A program made the position numbers and the translations under genes. Of a stretch of DNA of 35,035 nt, positions 18,256 through 26,735 are shown in pieces. Under the pieces are notes generated by a model. The model ran no database searches and had not been told where the DNA came from. It saw only the letters and a program-made list of their open reading frames with translations. Position 1 is the first letter of the stretch, and the number at the start of each line of letters is the position of its first letter. This DNA is from Gammaproteobacteria bacterium (GTDB lineage: Bacteria > Pseudomonadota > Gammaproteobacteria > SZUA-229), in contig JABDRN010000035.1 in the NCBI GenBank assembly GCA_013041745.1, positions 1 through 35,035 of the forward strand, in the 5' to 3' direction.

Positions 18256-19383
18256 TTAAGCCTTGTCCCTGTCTTCTATAAACTTGATATATCTTTTCAT
18301 TATGGTCAGCAGTTCTAATTCATACTGCTTAGGGATTGCTTCAAAATCGCCACTTATTACAGACTTAAGAAAGAACCATAAACCGAGTTTCTTACCACGA
18401 GATTTAAATTCTCCAAAGATGCTCTCACCAAATCTCCTTGCTTCCTTACGGATATCTACAAGATCGGTATCATCATTGTTTGCATGCAGGTTTGAATCAG
18501 CATGCATACATATTTCGCTGAAAGTTACATCCTTATCATGATGCTTGGAATTTTCATAACCATGTAATATATCTACCTTGATGGGCTTGCCTTCAAACTC
18601 GAACTCGATATCATCGAGGTGGTTAATCAGGCGGCTTACTACCGTACTCGAAGTCGAGCCAACCAGGCTATACATAACAGCAAGTTTATTTACCCCTAGT
18701 CGCGTTGTTATATCTTCATCACGAACCGTCTCGTTGATTCTCTTGGCGACTGTCAGCATCACAGCCTTGGCATTCTGATTTCCAACTATTTCCTCTATCT
18801 CTTCATAGTTGCCTAACTCTATATAGACGACTGAAATACTCGTATCATTTTCCCTGGAAAACTCAAGCGCCTGACAGCCTACGCTATGAAACGAACTTGC
18901 ACTTGCGATGATCTCACGTTCTTCGAGCGCAATATCAGACACTCTCTTCCTGTGTGAATTCTTTGGATTCACATATGCCCTGGCCCTGGATATCAGGTCG
19001 AGCGTGTCGAATGGTTTACCGATAAAATCTGAAGCACCTATATCAAATACAGCCTGCTTGCCTGCATCTGTATCTGATTTACCAGTAATCATGACGACTG
19101 GTAATTTTGATAAACGTAAGTCTTCAGAATTGCGGATTTTCAACAATAGTTCGAGGCCGTTCATTATGGGCATCTGCATATCTGAGAAAACCAGTGTGAT
19201 CGCCTTGTTTTGATTTAATATATCCCATGCTTCGAGACCATTGGCTGCAGTAACTACCACATACCTCTCTTCAAGCATCTTAGATGCAACCGCAAGTACT
19301 GTTGGAGAATCGTCAACAAGAAGAATTTCATCGACCGGTTTATGTTCAGTCTTTGATCTGATTTGTATTTGAGATTCAGACAC
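18256..19383 (-). CDS. Response regulator with degenerate GGDEF-like output domain
   Basis: The 375-residue protein has an N-terminal receiver domain at about 18-135, with acidic pair D24/D25, phospho-acceptor Asp68 (VFSDMQMPIMNG), T100 and Lys123 (GKPFD), so phosphorylation should work. Residues of about 165-270 have the layout of a diguanylate cyclase (SISVVYIELGNYEEI, then TTRLGVNKLAVM). Where active enzymes have R-x-GGDEF-A, this has R-L-GVNKL-A, lacking the metal-binding and catalytic acids. It is therefore probably not a cyclase and may bind a partner or nucleotide. The C-terminal about 100 residues are helical, unassigned, and end in RRFGESIF and KFIEDRDKA. It lies downstream of a CheY-like gene on the same strand after 227 nt without a gene. 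Confidence 0.85.
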   Translation of the reverse strand: MSESQIQIRSKTEHKPVDEILLVDDSPTVLAVASKMLEERYVVVTAANGLEAWDILNQNKAITLVFSDMQMPIMNGLELLLKIRNSEDLRLSKLPVVMITGKSDTDAGKQAVFDIGASDFIGKPFDTLDLISRARAYVNPKNSHRKRVSDIALEEREIIASASSFHSVGCQALEFSRENDTSISVVYIELGNYEEIEEIVGNQNAKAVMLTVAKRINETVRDEDITTRLGVNKLAVMYSLVGSTSSTVVSRLINHLDDIEFEFEGKPIKVDILHGYENSKHHDKDVTFSEICMHADSNLHANNDDTDLVDIRKEARRFGESIFGEFKSRGKKLGLWFFLKSVISGDFEAIPKQYELELLTIMKRYIKFIEDRDKA

Positions 19384-19610
19384 AATACCCTCTGGGATTA
19401 TTATTATTTGTACTGCAGATCAACGTATACGCTTCATCTATGTAAAGCTGTAATAGAACATAGCCCGATTGATGAGCACTAAATATGCTCTTTCTTATTT
19501 ACGACTAAATATAGCTCACTATCGAGAGATAGCCAGCCAAACCAATGAATAGTAAGGGTATTTGAAATACTTAGTTTGAGTGCCTGTTAACCAGCAAGGC
19601 GAGACGTTTC

Positions 19611-19982
19611 TCAGGCAGGAACAATCTGCTTCAGGATATTAACCACATTCACTGGCTGAATTGGTTTATTTATCCAGGCATCGATAGAGATGGATTCACC
19701 GTCTGCCAGCTTGGCCTGCTCAGATTCAGTGGTCAGCATACAAATAGGAGTAAACATATGCTGCGGGAGTTTTCGAATCTCCCAGATGAAAGTAATGCCA
19801 TCCATATTCGGCATGTTTAAATCGGTAATAATGATATCGACCTGTCTGTCAGAAGTAAGCACCTGCAAACCTTCGTCACCTGAAGAAGCCGTCATCACAT
19901 TATAACCAGCAACATCGAGAACTTTTCGCATCAATGAAAGTATGGACTTGGAATCATCAACGACAAGTGCTGTTTTAGGCAT
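19611..19982 (-). CDS. CheY-like stand-alone response regulator
   Basis: Single receiver domain of 123 residues. It carries acidic pair D9/D10, phospho-acceptor D54 (IIITDLNMPNMDG), T84/T85 and Lys106 (INKPIQP). I start at ATG 19982 (MPKTALVVDDSKS). The 15-residue extension to 20027 has no homology and would run through the ribosome-binding region GAGATCGGGG. There is no output domain, so it acts by protein contact, as a motor-binding CheY, a phosphate sink or an adaptor regulator. It is transcribed away from the CheW-CheA operon. Confidence 0.92.
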   Translation of the reverse strand: MPKTALVVDDSKSILSLMRKVLDVAGYNVMTASSGDEGLQVLTSDRQVDIIITDLNMPNMDGITFIWEIRKLPQHMFTPICMLTTESEQAKLADGESISIDAWINKPIQPVNVVNILKQIVPA

Positions 19983-20385
19983 AGCCCCGATCTCTAAAAG
20001 AAGTACCCATGTACGAAAGATTAGCACCCCAACTAATAAGGCGCAATGAAATCAGTATTTTATTTACTATAAATAATAAGTGTCTCATTACTTCTGCGCA
20101 ACATGACAGGTAACAATACTACTAGCCTGCACCGTTGTTGCAAGCACAGGTTACAGATAACCGCATACAAATTGAATATAATTCTTGTCAGCATGAATTT
20201 CCAGCATAACAACTCAATCTTCAAAATGGGCAGATAGCCATACACAACTGGAATGGTTTCAATAAATGAAACCCTTTTAGAGATCAAACTTGTCAAACTA
20301 TGCTATATACAAAGTATCAAGCTTAAATAATAAATATATTACCTGTCAGCCAAGCAAAAGTGCTACCAATAATACAGGCTCTCAT
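19983..20385. promoter_or_regulatory. Divergent intergenic region with a hairpin, upstream of cheW
   Basis: About 400 nt of A/T-rich sequence separate the leftward CheY-like gene from the rightward cheW. It should contain both promoters; I could not assign convincing -10/-35 or sigma28 boxes. The one clear structure is a 7-bp perfect hairpin GGTTTCA/TGAAACC (20255-20261 with 20267-20273, loop ATAAA) followed by CTTTT. It might be an operator or a weak terminator. An open frame extends upstream of cheW from 20290, but I treat that part as noncoding. Confidence 0.4.
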
Positions 20386-20907
20386 ATGAAAGAAATCGAT
20401 AATTCCTTTATGCATGAACAGGAAATTGGTACAGAGCAATACCTGACCTTCATTCTCGGTAATGAAGAATATGGCGTAGATATCCTTAAGGTACAGGAGA
20501 TCAGAGGATGGGATTCAGCAACTGCTATTCCGAACACACCTGATTATGTACTTGGCGTAGTCAACCTTCGTGGCGTTGTGGTACCGATCATCGACCTGAG
20601 AAAGCGTTTTAAGCTAGAAGATGCTGACTTTGGCCCCACTACTGTTGTCGTCATCGTCAAGACCACACAATCAGGAAAAGAACGTACCGTGGGCATGGTC
20701 GTTGATGCTATATCAGATGTATATAATATAAACGCTGAAGAAATTGGTGATGCACCTGACCTGGGAAGCATTGTGACCACTGAGTTTATCACTGGACTTA
20801 CCACAGTCGATGATAAAATGGTCATCCTTCTTAATATAGATCTACTGATCAACAGTGGTGTACTGGAAGTGGCTGCAGGCGAAAACGAGCCCGAAACGAT
20901 ATCTTAG
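20386..20907 (+). CDS. cheW: Chemotaxis coupling protein CheW
   Basis: SH3-like adaptor that links the receptor tips to CheA in the signalling array. The protein has 173 residues from ATG 20386. The core shows the CheW signatures TEQYLTFILGNEEYGVDIL, VQEIRGWDSATAIPNTPDYV, LGVVNLRGVVVPIIDLRKRF and a final GLTTVDDKMVILLNIDLLI. The first 16 residues are a short acidic lead not needed for the fold. ATG 20413 is a possible alternative start, while the frame back to TTG 20290 would add an unrelated 32-residue leader. It heads the colinear chemotaxis run ending at 27278. The 283 nt to the next gene contain a stem-loop (GCTTAT/ATAAGC, 20917-20932) without a T-run. Confidence 0.94.
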   Translation: MKEIDNSFMHEQEIGTEQYLTFILGNEEYGVDILKVQEIRGWDSATAIPNTPDYVLGVVNLRGVVVPIIDLRKRFKLEDADFGPTTVVVIVKTTQSGKERTVGMVVDAISDVYNINAEEIGDAPDLGSIVTTEFITGLTTVDDKMVILLNIDLLINSGVLEVAAGENEPETIS

Positions 20908-21190
20908 TAAACTGAAGCTTATCGTTATAAGCAAGACCATCATAAGTATTTTCACATGGAGTAATACCGTGCAAACAGGTCTCCATGATCAATAATACCT
21001 GTCCGTCTATCATTCCCATATCTCCTAAATATCCTCTCACTCGATTAATTAGTCAGCTATTTTTTGATATCGAGAAACACAATAATATTGACTCTTAAAT
21101 CTCTGATATCTCTATCGTAATGCATTTTTGCCTGCTCTGTAGCCATATCCACAGCAACGTCTATACTAATTTCTAATACAGGAGAGAAAG

Positions 21191-21550
21191 ATGATAAACA
21201 TATTATTGGTAGATGATTCTGTCTCGATGCGAGAGATGGTTTCATTTACACTGAACCAGGCTGGGCACAATATAACTGAAGCTGAAGATGGTGTTCAGGC
21301 GCTAGAGATCGCACAGAGCAATACTTTCGATCTGGTAATAACAGACATAAATATGCCAAGAATGGATGGTATCACTCTTACCGCACAACTGAGAGGCCTG
21401 GACGATTTCACATTCACTCCTATCCTGATCCTGACCACCGAGACGAGCGAACCGCGCAAGATAGAAGCAAAACAGGCAGGCGCTACAGGTTGGATTGAAA
21501 AGCCATTCGATCCCGACCACCTTCTCGCCACAATAAACAAGGTCATATAG
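21191..21550 (+). CDS. cheY: CheY-type chemotaxis response regulator
   Basis: Single receiver domain of 119 residues placed directly before cheA, so the probable cognate phospho-acceptor of this CheA. It has the acidic pair D8/D9, D52 as phosphorylated Asp (LVITDINMPRMDG), T82/T83, and Lys104 in WIEKPFDPD. A clear AGGAGAG ribosome-binding site lies at 21180-21186. It resembles the CheA-adjacent CheY proteins of many environmental proteobacterial clusters more than the E. coli flagellar CheY. Whether it controls a flagellar switch, a pilus or something else cannot be seen here. Confidence 0.93.
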   Translation: MINILLVDDSVSMREMVSFTLNQAGHNITEAEDGVQALEIAQSNTFDLVITDINMPRMDGITLTAQLRGLDDFTFTPILILTTETSEPRKIEAKQAGATGWIEKPFDPDHLLATINKVI

Positions 21551-21599
21551 AACTCACCGCTATGAATAAGAAACCCTACAACGGATAGGTCTACATCAT

Positions 21600-23633
21600 A
21601 TGGAAATCGATATAGATATGTCACAGTTCCACGATATCTTCTTTGAAGAAGCTATCGAAGGAATTGAAATAATGGAAAAAGAGCTGCTCAACCTGAAACC
21701 AGGTACAGACGATAGCGACATCATCAACACGATTTTTAGAGCCGCACATTCGATCAAAGGAAGCGCAAGCACATTTGGTTTTGAAGAAATAGGCAAGTTC
21801 ACTCATAGCATCGAGAGCAAGCTCGACAGTTTACGCAACGATGAACTCGAAATAACCCAGGAGCTGATCACACTTTTGTTATCTTCTGTTGATTGTCTGA
21901 ACAATATGCTTTCCTCTGAAAGGTCAGGCAAAGAACATGATACATCCAGCATCGATACGATCACCACAAAACTTGATGAATATTATTCGCCTGCATCAGC
22001 AGCTGAAAAGAATAGAGAGATAAGGCAAGACGAACCTGAGCCTCAAATTACGACTGCAGATGCTGCTGATAGCGCTGTCAGAAAGTGGAAGATAAATTTT
22101 TTTCCTGACGAAAAGCTCTTTTACACCGGAAATGACCCACTCCGCCTGATACGCGAGTTAAAAACACTAGGGAAACTGACCGTCGAGGCTAGCATCGACA
22201 AGTTACCAGACTATAGTGAATTAGATGTACATAATAGCTATCTAGGCTGGGTCATCGATCTAGAGGGAACGGTCAACCAGGAACAGATTGAAGAAGTTTT
22301 TGCCTGGGTGGAAGGCGACTGTAAACTTTCCATACGAAACGAGACAGAACACAGGGTCATACCTGACAGGAGAGATAATACTAACCCGGCAGGACGCAGA
22401 AAAACAGATAATGAGCATCGCTCTATCCGCGTCAGTACTGATAAGGTTGATGAGTTGCTTAACCTGGTCGGTGAACTTGTCATCACCCAGTCTATATTGA
22501 ACAGCGTATGCAATACACAAGGCCCGGGAACATCTGAGCGACTGCATCAGTGCCTGGAACAGCTCGAACGCAATACCCGTGACCTGCAGCAACAGACAAT
22601 GAGCATCAGAATGCTGCCTATCGATAATGCCTTTCAGCGGATACCAAGAATTGTTCATGATCTGAGTATCGCACAGGGCAAAAACGTTACTTTGAAACTC
22701 ATCGGCGAATCGACCGAGCTTGATAAGACGGTATTGGAAAAGATCGGTGACCCACTGGTACACCTGGTGAGAAACGCCATCGATCATGGTATCGAAATGC
22801 CAGCAGAACGTGCCTCAGCTGGTAAACCTGAGAATGGTGTAATCACGATTAAAGCCGAGCATGAAGGCGGCCACATCGTACTGAGGATCTCGGATGACGG
22901 CAAAGGAATCGACACAGATACACTGCTAGCAAAAGCAATTGAAAAAAACATAATCAATGACAATCATGATCTAACAGAGACCCAGATCATGAACCTGATA
23001 TTTCAGCCAGGCTTCTCGACAGCGGCTGTTATAAGCGATATATCAGGTCGTGGTGTGGGCATGGATGTTGTCAGACAGAACATCACTGATCTTGGCGGTA
23101 GTGTTGAAATCTCCTCTGAGAAAGGTATTGGCAGCACCTTTACTATCAAGCTTCCGCTAACACTGGCTATACTCGATGGCCAGATTGTTAAAGTTGGTGA
23201 TCAGACATTCATAATCCCGCTTCACTCTATTGCAGAAACGTTGATGTTTGATAAAGAACAGACAAATACTATTGCAGAAAAGAAGGAACTATACCAATAC
23301 CGGGACAAATATATACCTGTTATCAGGCTCTATGAGTCATTTGATATAAAGGCGAGCACAAGTTCAGATACGGATAAATTAATCAGCTCGACTAAAAGAC
23401 AGAAAGATCTGCTCGTGGTCTTTGAAACAGGTGACAGGCATGCCGGTATCCTTGTAGATGATGTTATCGGACAACAACAGGTAGTCATAAAAAGCCTCGA
23501 AAAGAACTATGACAATGTTCCAGGCGTAACGGGTGCAACAATTCTTGGCGATGGATCTGTAGCCTTAATACTCGATGTTACAACCCTAAGTACACAACAG
23601 TACGAACCAGCTGTCTCTTTGAATACAGTTTAA
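21600..23633 (+). CDS. cheA: Chemotaxis histidine kinase CheA
   Basis: Cytoplasmic kinase of 677 residues with the five CheA modules. P1 HPt has phospho-His50 in RAAHSIKGSASTFGF. A P2-like regulator-docking domain is at about 160-245. P3 dimerisation starts at STDKVDELLNLVGELVITQ. P4 is the ATPase, with N-box HLVRNAIDHGIE, G1 SDDGKGID and G2 SGRGVGMDVVRQNI. The P5 CheW-like domain (IKLPLTLAILDGQIVKVG to about LILDVTTL) completes it. All residues expected for activity are present. It phosphorylates the neighbouring CheY, CheB and possibly the other two receiver proteins. Start ATG 21600 has GGATAGG upstream. Confidence 0.96.
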   Translation: MEIDIDMSQFHDIFFEEAIEGIEIMEKELLNLKPGTDDSDIINTIFRAAHSIKGSASTFGFEEIGKFTHSIESKLDSLRNDELEITQELITLLLSSVDCLNNMLSSERSGKEHDTSSIDTITTKLDEYYSPASAAEKNREIRQDEPEPQITTADAADSAVRKWKINFFPDEKLFYTGNDPLRLIRELKTLGKLTVEASIDKLPDYSELDVHNSYLGWVIDLEGTVNQEQIEEVFAWVEGDCKLSIRNETEHRVIPDRRDNTNPAGRRKTDNEHRSIRVSTDKVDELLNLVGELVITQSILNSVCNTQGPGTSERLHQCLEQLERNTRDLQQQTMSIRMLPIDNAFQRIPRIVHDLSIAQGKNVTLKLIGESTELDKTVLEKIGDPLVHLVRNAIDHGIEMPAERASAGKPENGVITIKAEHEGGHIVLRISDDGKGIDTDTLLAKAIEKNIINDNHDLTETQIMNLIFQPGFSTAAVISDISGRGVGMDVVRQNITDLGGSVEISSEKGIGSTFTIKLPLTLAILDGQIVKVGDQTFIIPLHSIAETLMFDKEQTNTIAEKKELYQYRDKYIPVIRLYESFDIKASTSSDTDKLISSTKRQKDLLVVFETGDRHAGILVDDVIGQQQVVIKSLEKNYDNVPGVTGATILGDGSVALILDVTTLSTQQYEPAVSLNTV

Positions 23634-23665
23634 CGATACAGTTATATTGAACCCGGGAAAGCGTC

Positions 23666-24112
23666 ATGACTACAAGTAAAAAAACACTAAAGAAGAGATC
23701 ACGGCCATCTGTTAAAAAAACTGCTTCGACAGTAAAAAAGAAAAGGGTTATAAAAAAGAAAGCCAAAGCTGTCAAATCTTCCCCGGTAAAAAAATCTATA
23801 AAGAAAAAGGGCACAGCGTCAGGCAGTATCAAAGAGAACACTGATAACCGAATGACACTCGATCCGGTACTCGTGATTAATAATGCGAAGTCCATGTTAG
23901 ATAGCATAGACAAGCTTGTAAATACTGACGATGATGTCTACATTGACGCCTCAGGTGTAGAAATGGTTGATACTGCAATATTACAGTTACTACTAGCAGC
24001 CAGCATCAAGATAAGATCGAAAAACCACAAAGTCGTATGGACTAAACCGTCAGATATATTCTTATCCAATGCCACCCTGCTCGGTTTATCAGAAGCACTA
24101 GGTGTAGAGTAA
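23666..24112 (+). CDS. STAS-domain protein with lysine-rich, histone-H1-like N-terminal tail
   Basis: Protein of 148 residues in two parts. Residues 1 to about 50 are very basic and of low complexity, with runs of Lys, Ser, Thr, Pro and Ala such as KKTASTVKKKRVIKKKAKAV, resembling the tail of histone H1 or AlgP-type proteins. Residues of about 65-148 form a STAS fold: VYIDASGVEMVDTAILQLLL has the loop that in SpoIIAA-like proteins carries the phosphorylatable residue, here a Thr or the Ser of the ASG turn. The gene starts 32 nt after cheA and ends 7 nt before cheR, so it belongs to the operon. Lone STAS proteins occur in other chemotaxis clusters, but the basic tail is unusual. The tail may bind DNA or an acidic partner (inference). 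Confidence 0.85.
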   Translation: MTTSKKTLKKRSRPSVKKTASTVKKKRVIKKKAKAVKSSPVKKSIKKKGTASGSIKENTDNRMTLDPVLVINNAKSMLDSIDKLVNTDDDVYIDASGVEMVDTAILQLLLAASIKIRSKNHKVVWTKPSDIFLSNATLLGLSEALGVE

Positions 24113-24119
24113 GTAGATC

Positions 24120-24977
24120 ATGAAACCATTCGTGCATAACATCGATAAAGAATTTATTTTTACTGATGAAGATTTCATTTTTCTTAGCCAGTTAGCTGCA
24201 CAACATGCAGGGATAAATCTGACTGAAGACAAACGAGAACTCGTGTACGGACGTGTCGCAAAACGCTTACGGATCCTTAACATCGATAATTTCAAAGAGT
24301 ATTGTTCTCTGCTGAGACAGGAAGGTAACGAAGAATCCGGACATTTCATCAACTCGATAACGACAAATGTGACTTCTTTCTTCAGAGAGAATCATCATTT
24401 TGAACACCTGGCCAATAATGTGATACCTGAGATAATAAGAAAGAATGCCAACGCCAAACTGCCACGATTACGCATCTGGTCAGCCGGTTGCTCGACAGGA
24501 AAAGAGCCTTATTCAATAGCCATGGTGCTAAGAGAGAAAATCGATAACATAGATTGCTGGGATGCAAAAATCCTCGCCACAGATCTCGACTCAGACGTGC
24601 TCCATACTGCAGAACAGGCTATCTACCCGATAGACGGTGTAGATCAGGTATCCGATGAACGCAAGAAGAAGTGGATGTTAATGGGTACCGGAGACAATGC
24701 GAGTAGCGTCAAAATAAAAAAAGAGATACGTGATCTGGTTTACTTCAAACAGTTAAACCTGACAGAACAATGGCCTATCCATGGAACTTTCGACTGCATC
24801 TTTTTCCGTAATGTTGCCATATATTTTAAGAGGCCAACCCAGGTCAATATACTTAACCGTTTTGCCGATTGCCTTGATAGTAACGGCACCCTTTTTGTCG
24901 GCCACTCTGAGAGCCTGATCGGCCTGTCAGAAAGATATATAAATACAGGACAGACGATCCATCAAAAAATTGCCTAA
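24120..24977 (+). CDS. cheR: Chemoreceptor glutamate methyltransferase CheR
   Basis: Methylates specific glutamates on the receptor signalling helices with S-adenosylmethionine during adaptation. It has 285 residues. The all-helical N-terminal domain at about 15-90 includes RELVYGRVAKRLRILNIDNF and the NSITTNVTSFFRENHHFEHL segment. The Rossmann methyltransferase domain has LRIWSAGCSTGKEPYSIAM (SAM motif I), ILATDLDSDVL, and the late motif FDCIFFRNVAIYFK. It ends with LFVGHSESLIGL. Both receptors in this window carry xWxxF tails that a CheR beta-subdomain could bind. It overlaps cheD by one base (TAATG). Confidence 0.95.
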   Translation: MKPFVHNIDKEFIFTDEDFIFLSQLAAQHAGINLTEDKRELVYGRVAKRLRILNIDNFKEYCSLLRQEGNEESGHFINSITTNVTSFFRENHHFEHLANNVIPEIIRKNANAKLPRLRIWSAGCSTGKEPYSIAMVLREKIDNIDCWDAKILATDLDSDVLHTAEQAIYPIDGVDQVSDERKKKWMLMGTGDNASSVKIKKEIRDLVYFKQLNLTEQWPIHGTFDCIFFRNVAIYFKRPTQVNILNRFADCLDSNGTLFVGHSESLIGLSERYINTGQTIHQKIA

Positions 24978-25627
24978 TGAAGATCCAATATAACAATTCA
25001 CCATCAGGCTTACCAGTTACACTCACAGGATTTGAGTCGATCAATCGATACTGGGATGAAAAGCATGACATTTATGCTGCCAAGATCCTACCAGGTGAAT
25101 TTTATGTTTCTGTGAGCGGAGAATTGATAACGACGGTACTCGGTTCATGCATATCAGCCTGTATCCGTGACAGAAAAACAGGTATCGGAGGCATGAATCA
25201 TTTCATGCTGCCGACAGATATACGGCGAAATCCTAACTCATGGAATGATACACCTGTGAACATGCAAACTCGATATGGCAACATAGCTATGGAAAGGCTT
25301 ATCAATGTCATATTAGCTAGTGGTGGAAAACGGAGTAACCTCGAAATAAAACTGTTTGGCGGCGGAAAGGTATTGCAGATAGATACTGATATTGGTGGAA
25401 AGAACATCAGCTTCGTAAAGCAGTATCTCATGACAGAGGGTCTAAAGGTCGCTGCAGAGGATGTCGGCGGAATATATCCAAGAAAAGTACTATATTTTCC
25501 GAAAAGCGGCAGGGTCAGAGTAAAAAAGCTCATCAACGAACACAATGATACCGTTAAGCAGCGTGAGAAAAAATATATTAAATCACTCGACACTTCACCT
25601 ATAGAAGGCAGAATCGACCTGTTTTGA
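24977..25627 (+). CDS. cheD: Chemoreceptor glutamine deamidase CheD
   Basis: Deamidates glutamines of the receptors to methylatable glutamates. It has 216 residues. The catalytic Cys58 (TTVLGSCISACIRD) and His75 (GIGGMNHFMLP) are 17 residues apart, and Thr52 lies six before the Cys, the same spacing as in the structurally known CheD enzymes. ELKLFGG-type (here EIKLFGGGKVL) and GGIYPRKVLYFPKSGRV are present. About 20 residues precede the usual start of the fold. The C-terminus is GRIDLF, closely like the ending of the protein encoded at 26736. The start overlaps the cheR stop, so the two are translationally coupled. Confidence 0.94.
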   Translation: MKIQYNNSPSGLPVTLTGFESINRYWDEKHDIYAAKILPGEFYVSVSGELITTVLGSCISACIRDRKTGIGGMNHFMLPTDIRRNPNSWNDTPVNMQTRYGNIAMERLINVILASGGKRSNLEIKLFGGGKVLQIDTDIGGKNISFVKQYLMTEGLKVAAEDVGGIYPRKVLYFPKSGRVRVKKLINEHNDTVKQREKKYIKSLDTSPIEGRIDLF

Positions 25628-25629
25628 AA

Positions 25630-26724
25630 ATGACTACCAAGAGAAAAATTCGCGTCCTGATAGTCGATGACTCTGCAGTGATAAGAAAGATACTTAGCGA
25701 GATACTCTCTTCAGATGATGAGATTGAAGTTGTCGGCACCGCGATAGATCCCTATATAGCCAGGGATAAAATAAAACGCCTGCATCCTGACGTATTAACG
25801 CTCGATGTCGAAATGCCAAAAATGAACGGCATCAGTTTTCTAAAGAACCTGATGCGCCTGCGGCCTATGCCAGTCATCATGGTTTCATCTTTAACACAGA
25901 AAGGTGCTGATGTAGCACTGGAAGCTCTCGGTCTGGGTGCGATCGACTACGTTGGTAAACCAGATGCAAAAAGTAAGAACAAACTTTCAGATTACGCAGA
26001 AGAGATAATCAGTAAGGTAAAGATTGCGGCCTCAACAAGCAAAGACCTAGAAATAGGCGGTGGTATACAGCGGAATTTTAAGCCGTCAACAGGGACGCCA
26101 TCAACAATCAAATCACTAACCACTGATTGCTCACAGGAAATTATTGCTATAGGTGCTTCAACAGGCGGTACCGAAGCCATTAAAGACATACTAATCAACC
26201 TGCAACCTGCTTCCTTCAGTATGGTCATCGTACAACACATCCCAAAAGCATTTAGCAAAGCATTCGCTGATCGTGTGAATAACTTAACAACACTAGAGGT
26301 AGAAGAAGCTATAGACAAACAGAAAATACTTCCTGGACATGTATATGTCGCACCGGGAGATCAGCATCTGACAATTGTAAAGAGAAAAGATAGCTATTAC
26401 TGTCGGTTAGAAGACAGTGAACCATACAACAGGCATAAACCATCTGTCGATGTATTATTTAGATCTGTTTGCAAACACGCAGGAAACAATGCTATTGGAG
26501 TTCTATTGACCGGCATGGGTTCAGATGGCGCTCGAGGCCTAAAGGAGCTACAGGATTCAGGTGCAATTACAATAGCACAGGACGAGCATAGCAGCATCGT
26601 CTGGGGCATGCCTGGTGAAGCGGTAAAACTTCAGGCCGCGGATTATGTTCTGCCATTAGATATAATCCCAGATAAACTGACTACACTCATCAGTAGAAAC
26701 AATAAGAACAGTAATAAATCATAG
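25630..26724 (+). CDS. cheB: Chemoreceptor methylesterase/response regulator CheB
   Basis: Phosphorylation-activated esterase that removes receptor methyl groups. It has 364 residues from ATG 25630; an alternative TTG at 25624 overlaps the cheD stop and adds two residues, and there is no clear Shine-Dalgarno for either, suggesting coupling. The receiver domain holds D12/D13, phospho-Asp59 (LTLDVEMPKMNG) and Lys110 (VGKPDAK). After a linker, the methylesterase domain has the catalytic triad Ser177 (AIGASTGGTEA), His203 (VQHIPKAFS) and Asp299 (TGMGSDGARG). The order receiver-linker-esterase is standard and all active residues are intact. Confidence 0.96.
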   Translation: MTTKRKIRVLIVDDSAVIRKILSEILSSDDEIEVVGTAIDPYIARDKIKRLHPDVLTLDVEMPKMNGISFLKNLMRLRPMPVIMVSSLTQKGADVALEALGLGAIDYVGKPDAKSKNKLSDYAEEIISKVKIAASTSKDLEIGGGIQRNFKPSTGTPSTIKSLTTDCSQEIIAIGASTGGTEAIKDILINLQPASFSMVIVQHIPKAFSKAFADRVNNLTTLEVEEAIDKQKILPGHVYVAPGDQHLTIVKRKDSYYCRLEDSEPYNRHKPSVDVLFRSVCKHAGNNAIGVLLTGMGSDGARGLKELQDSGAITIAQDEHSSIVWGMPGEAVKLQAADYVLPLDIIPDKLTTLISRNNKNSNKS

Positions 26725-26735
26725 CTCTTGGTATT

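Noticed and set aside
20290-20385. 32-residue N-terminal extension of CheW from a TTG
   Set aside because: It has no homology to CheW and contains a regulatory-type hairpin just upstream; ATG 20386 gives a normal CheW.
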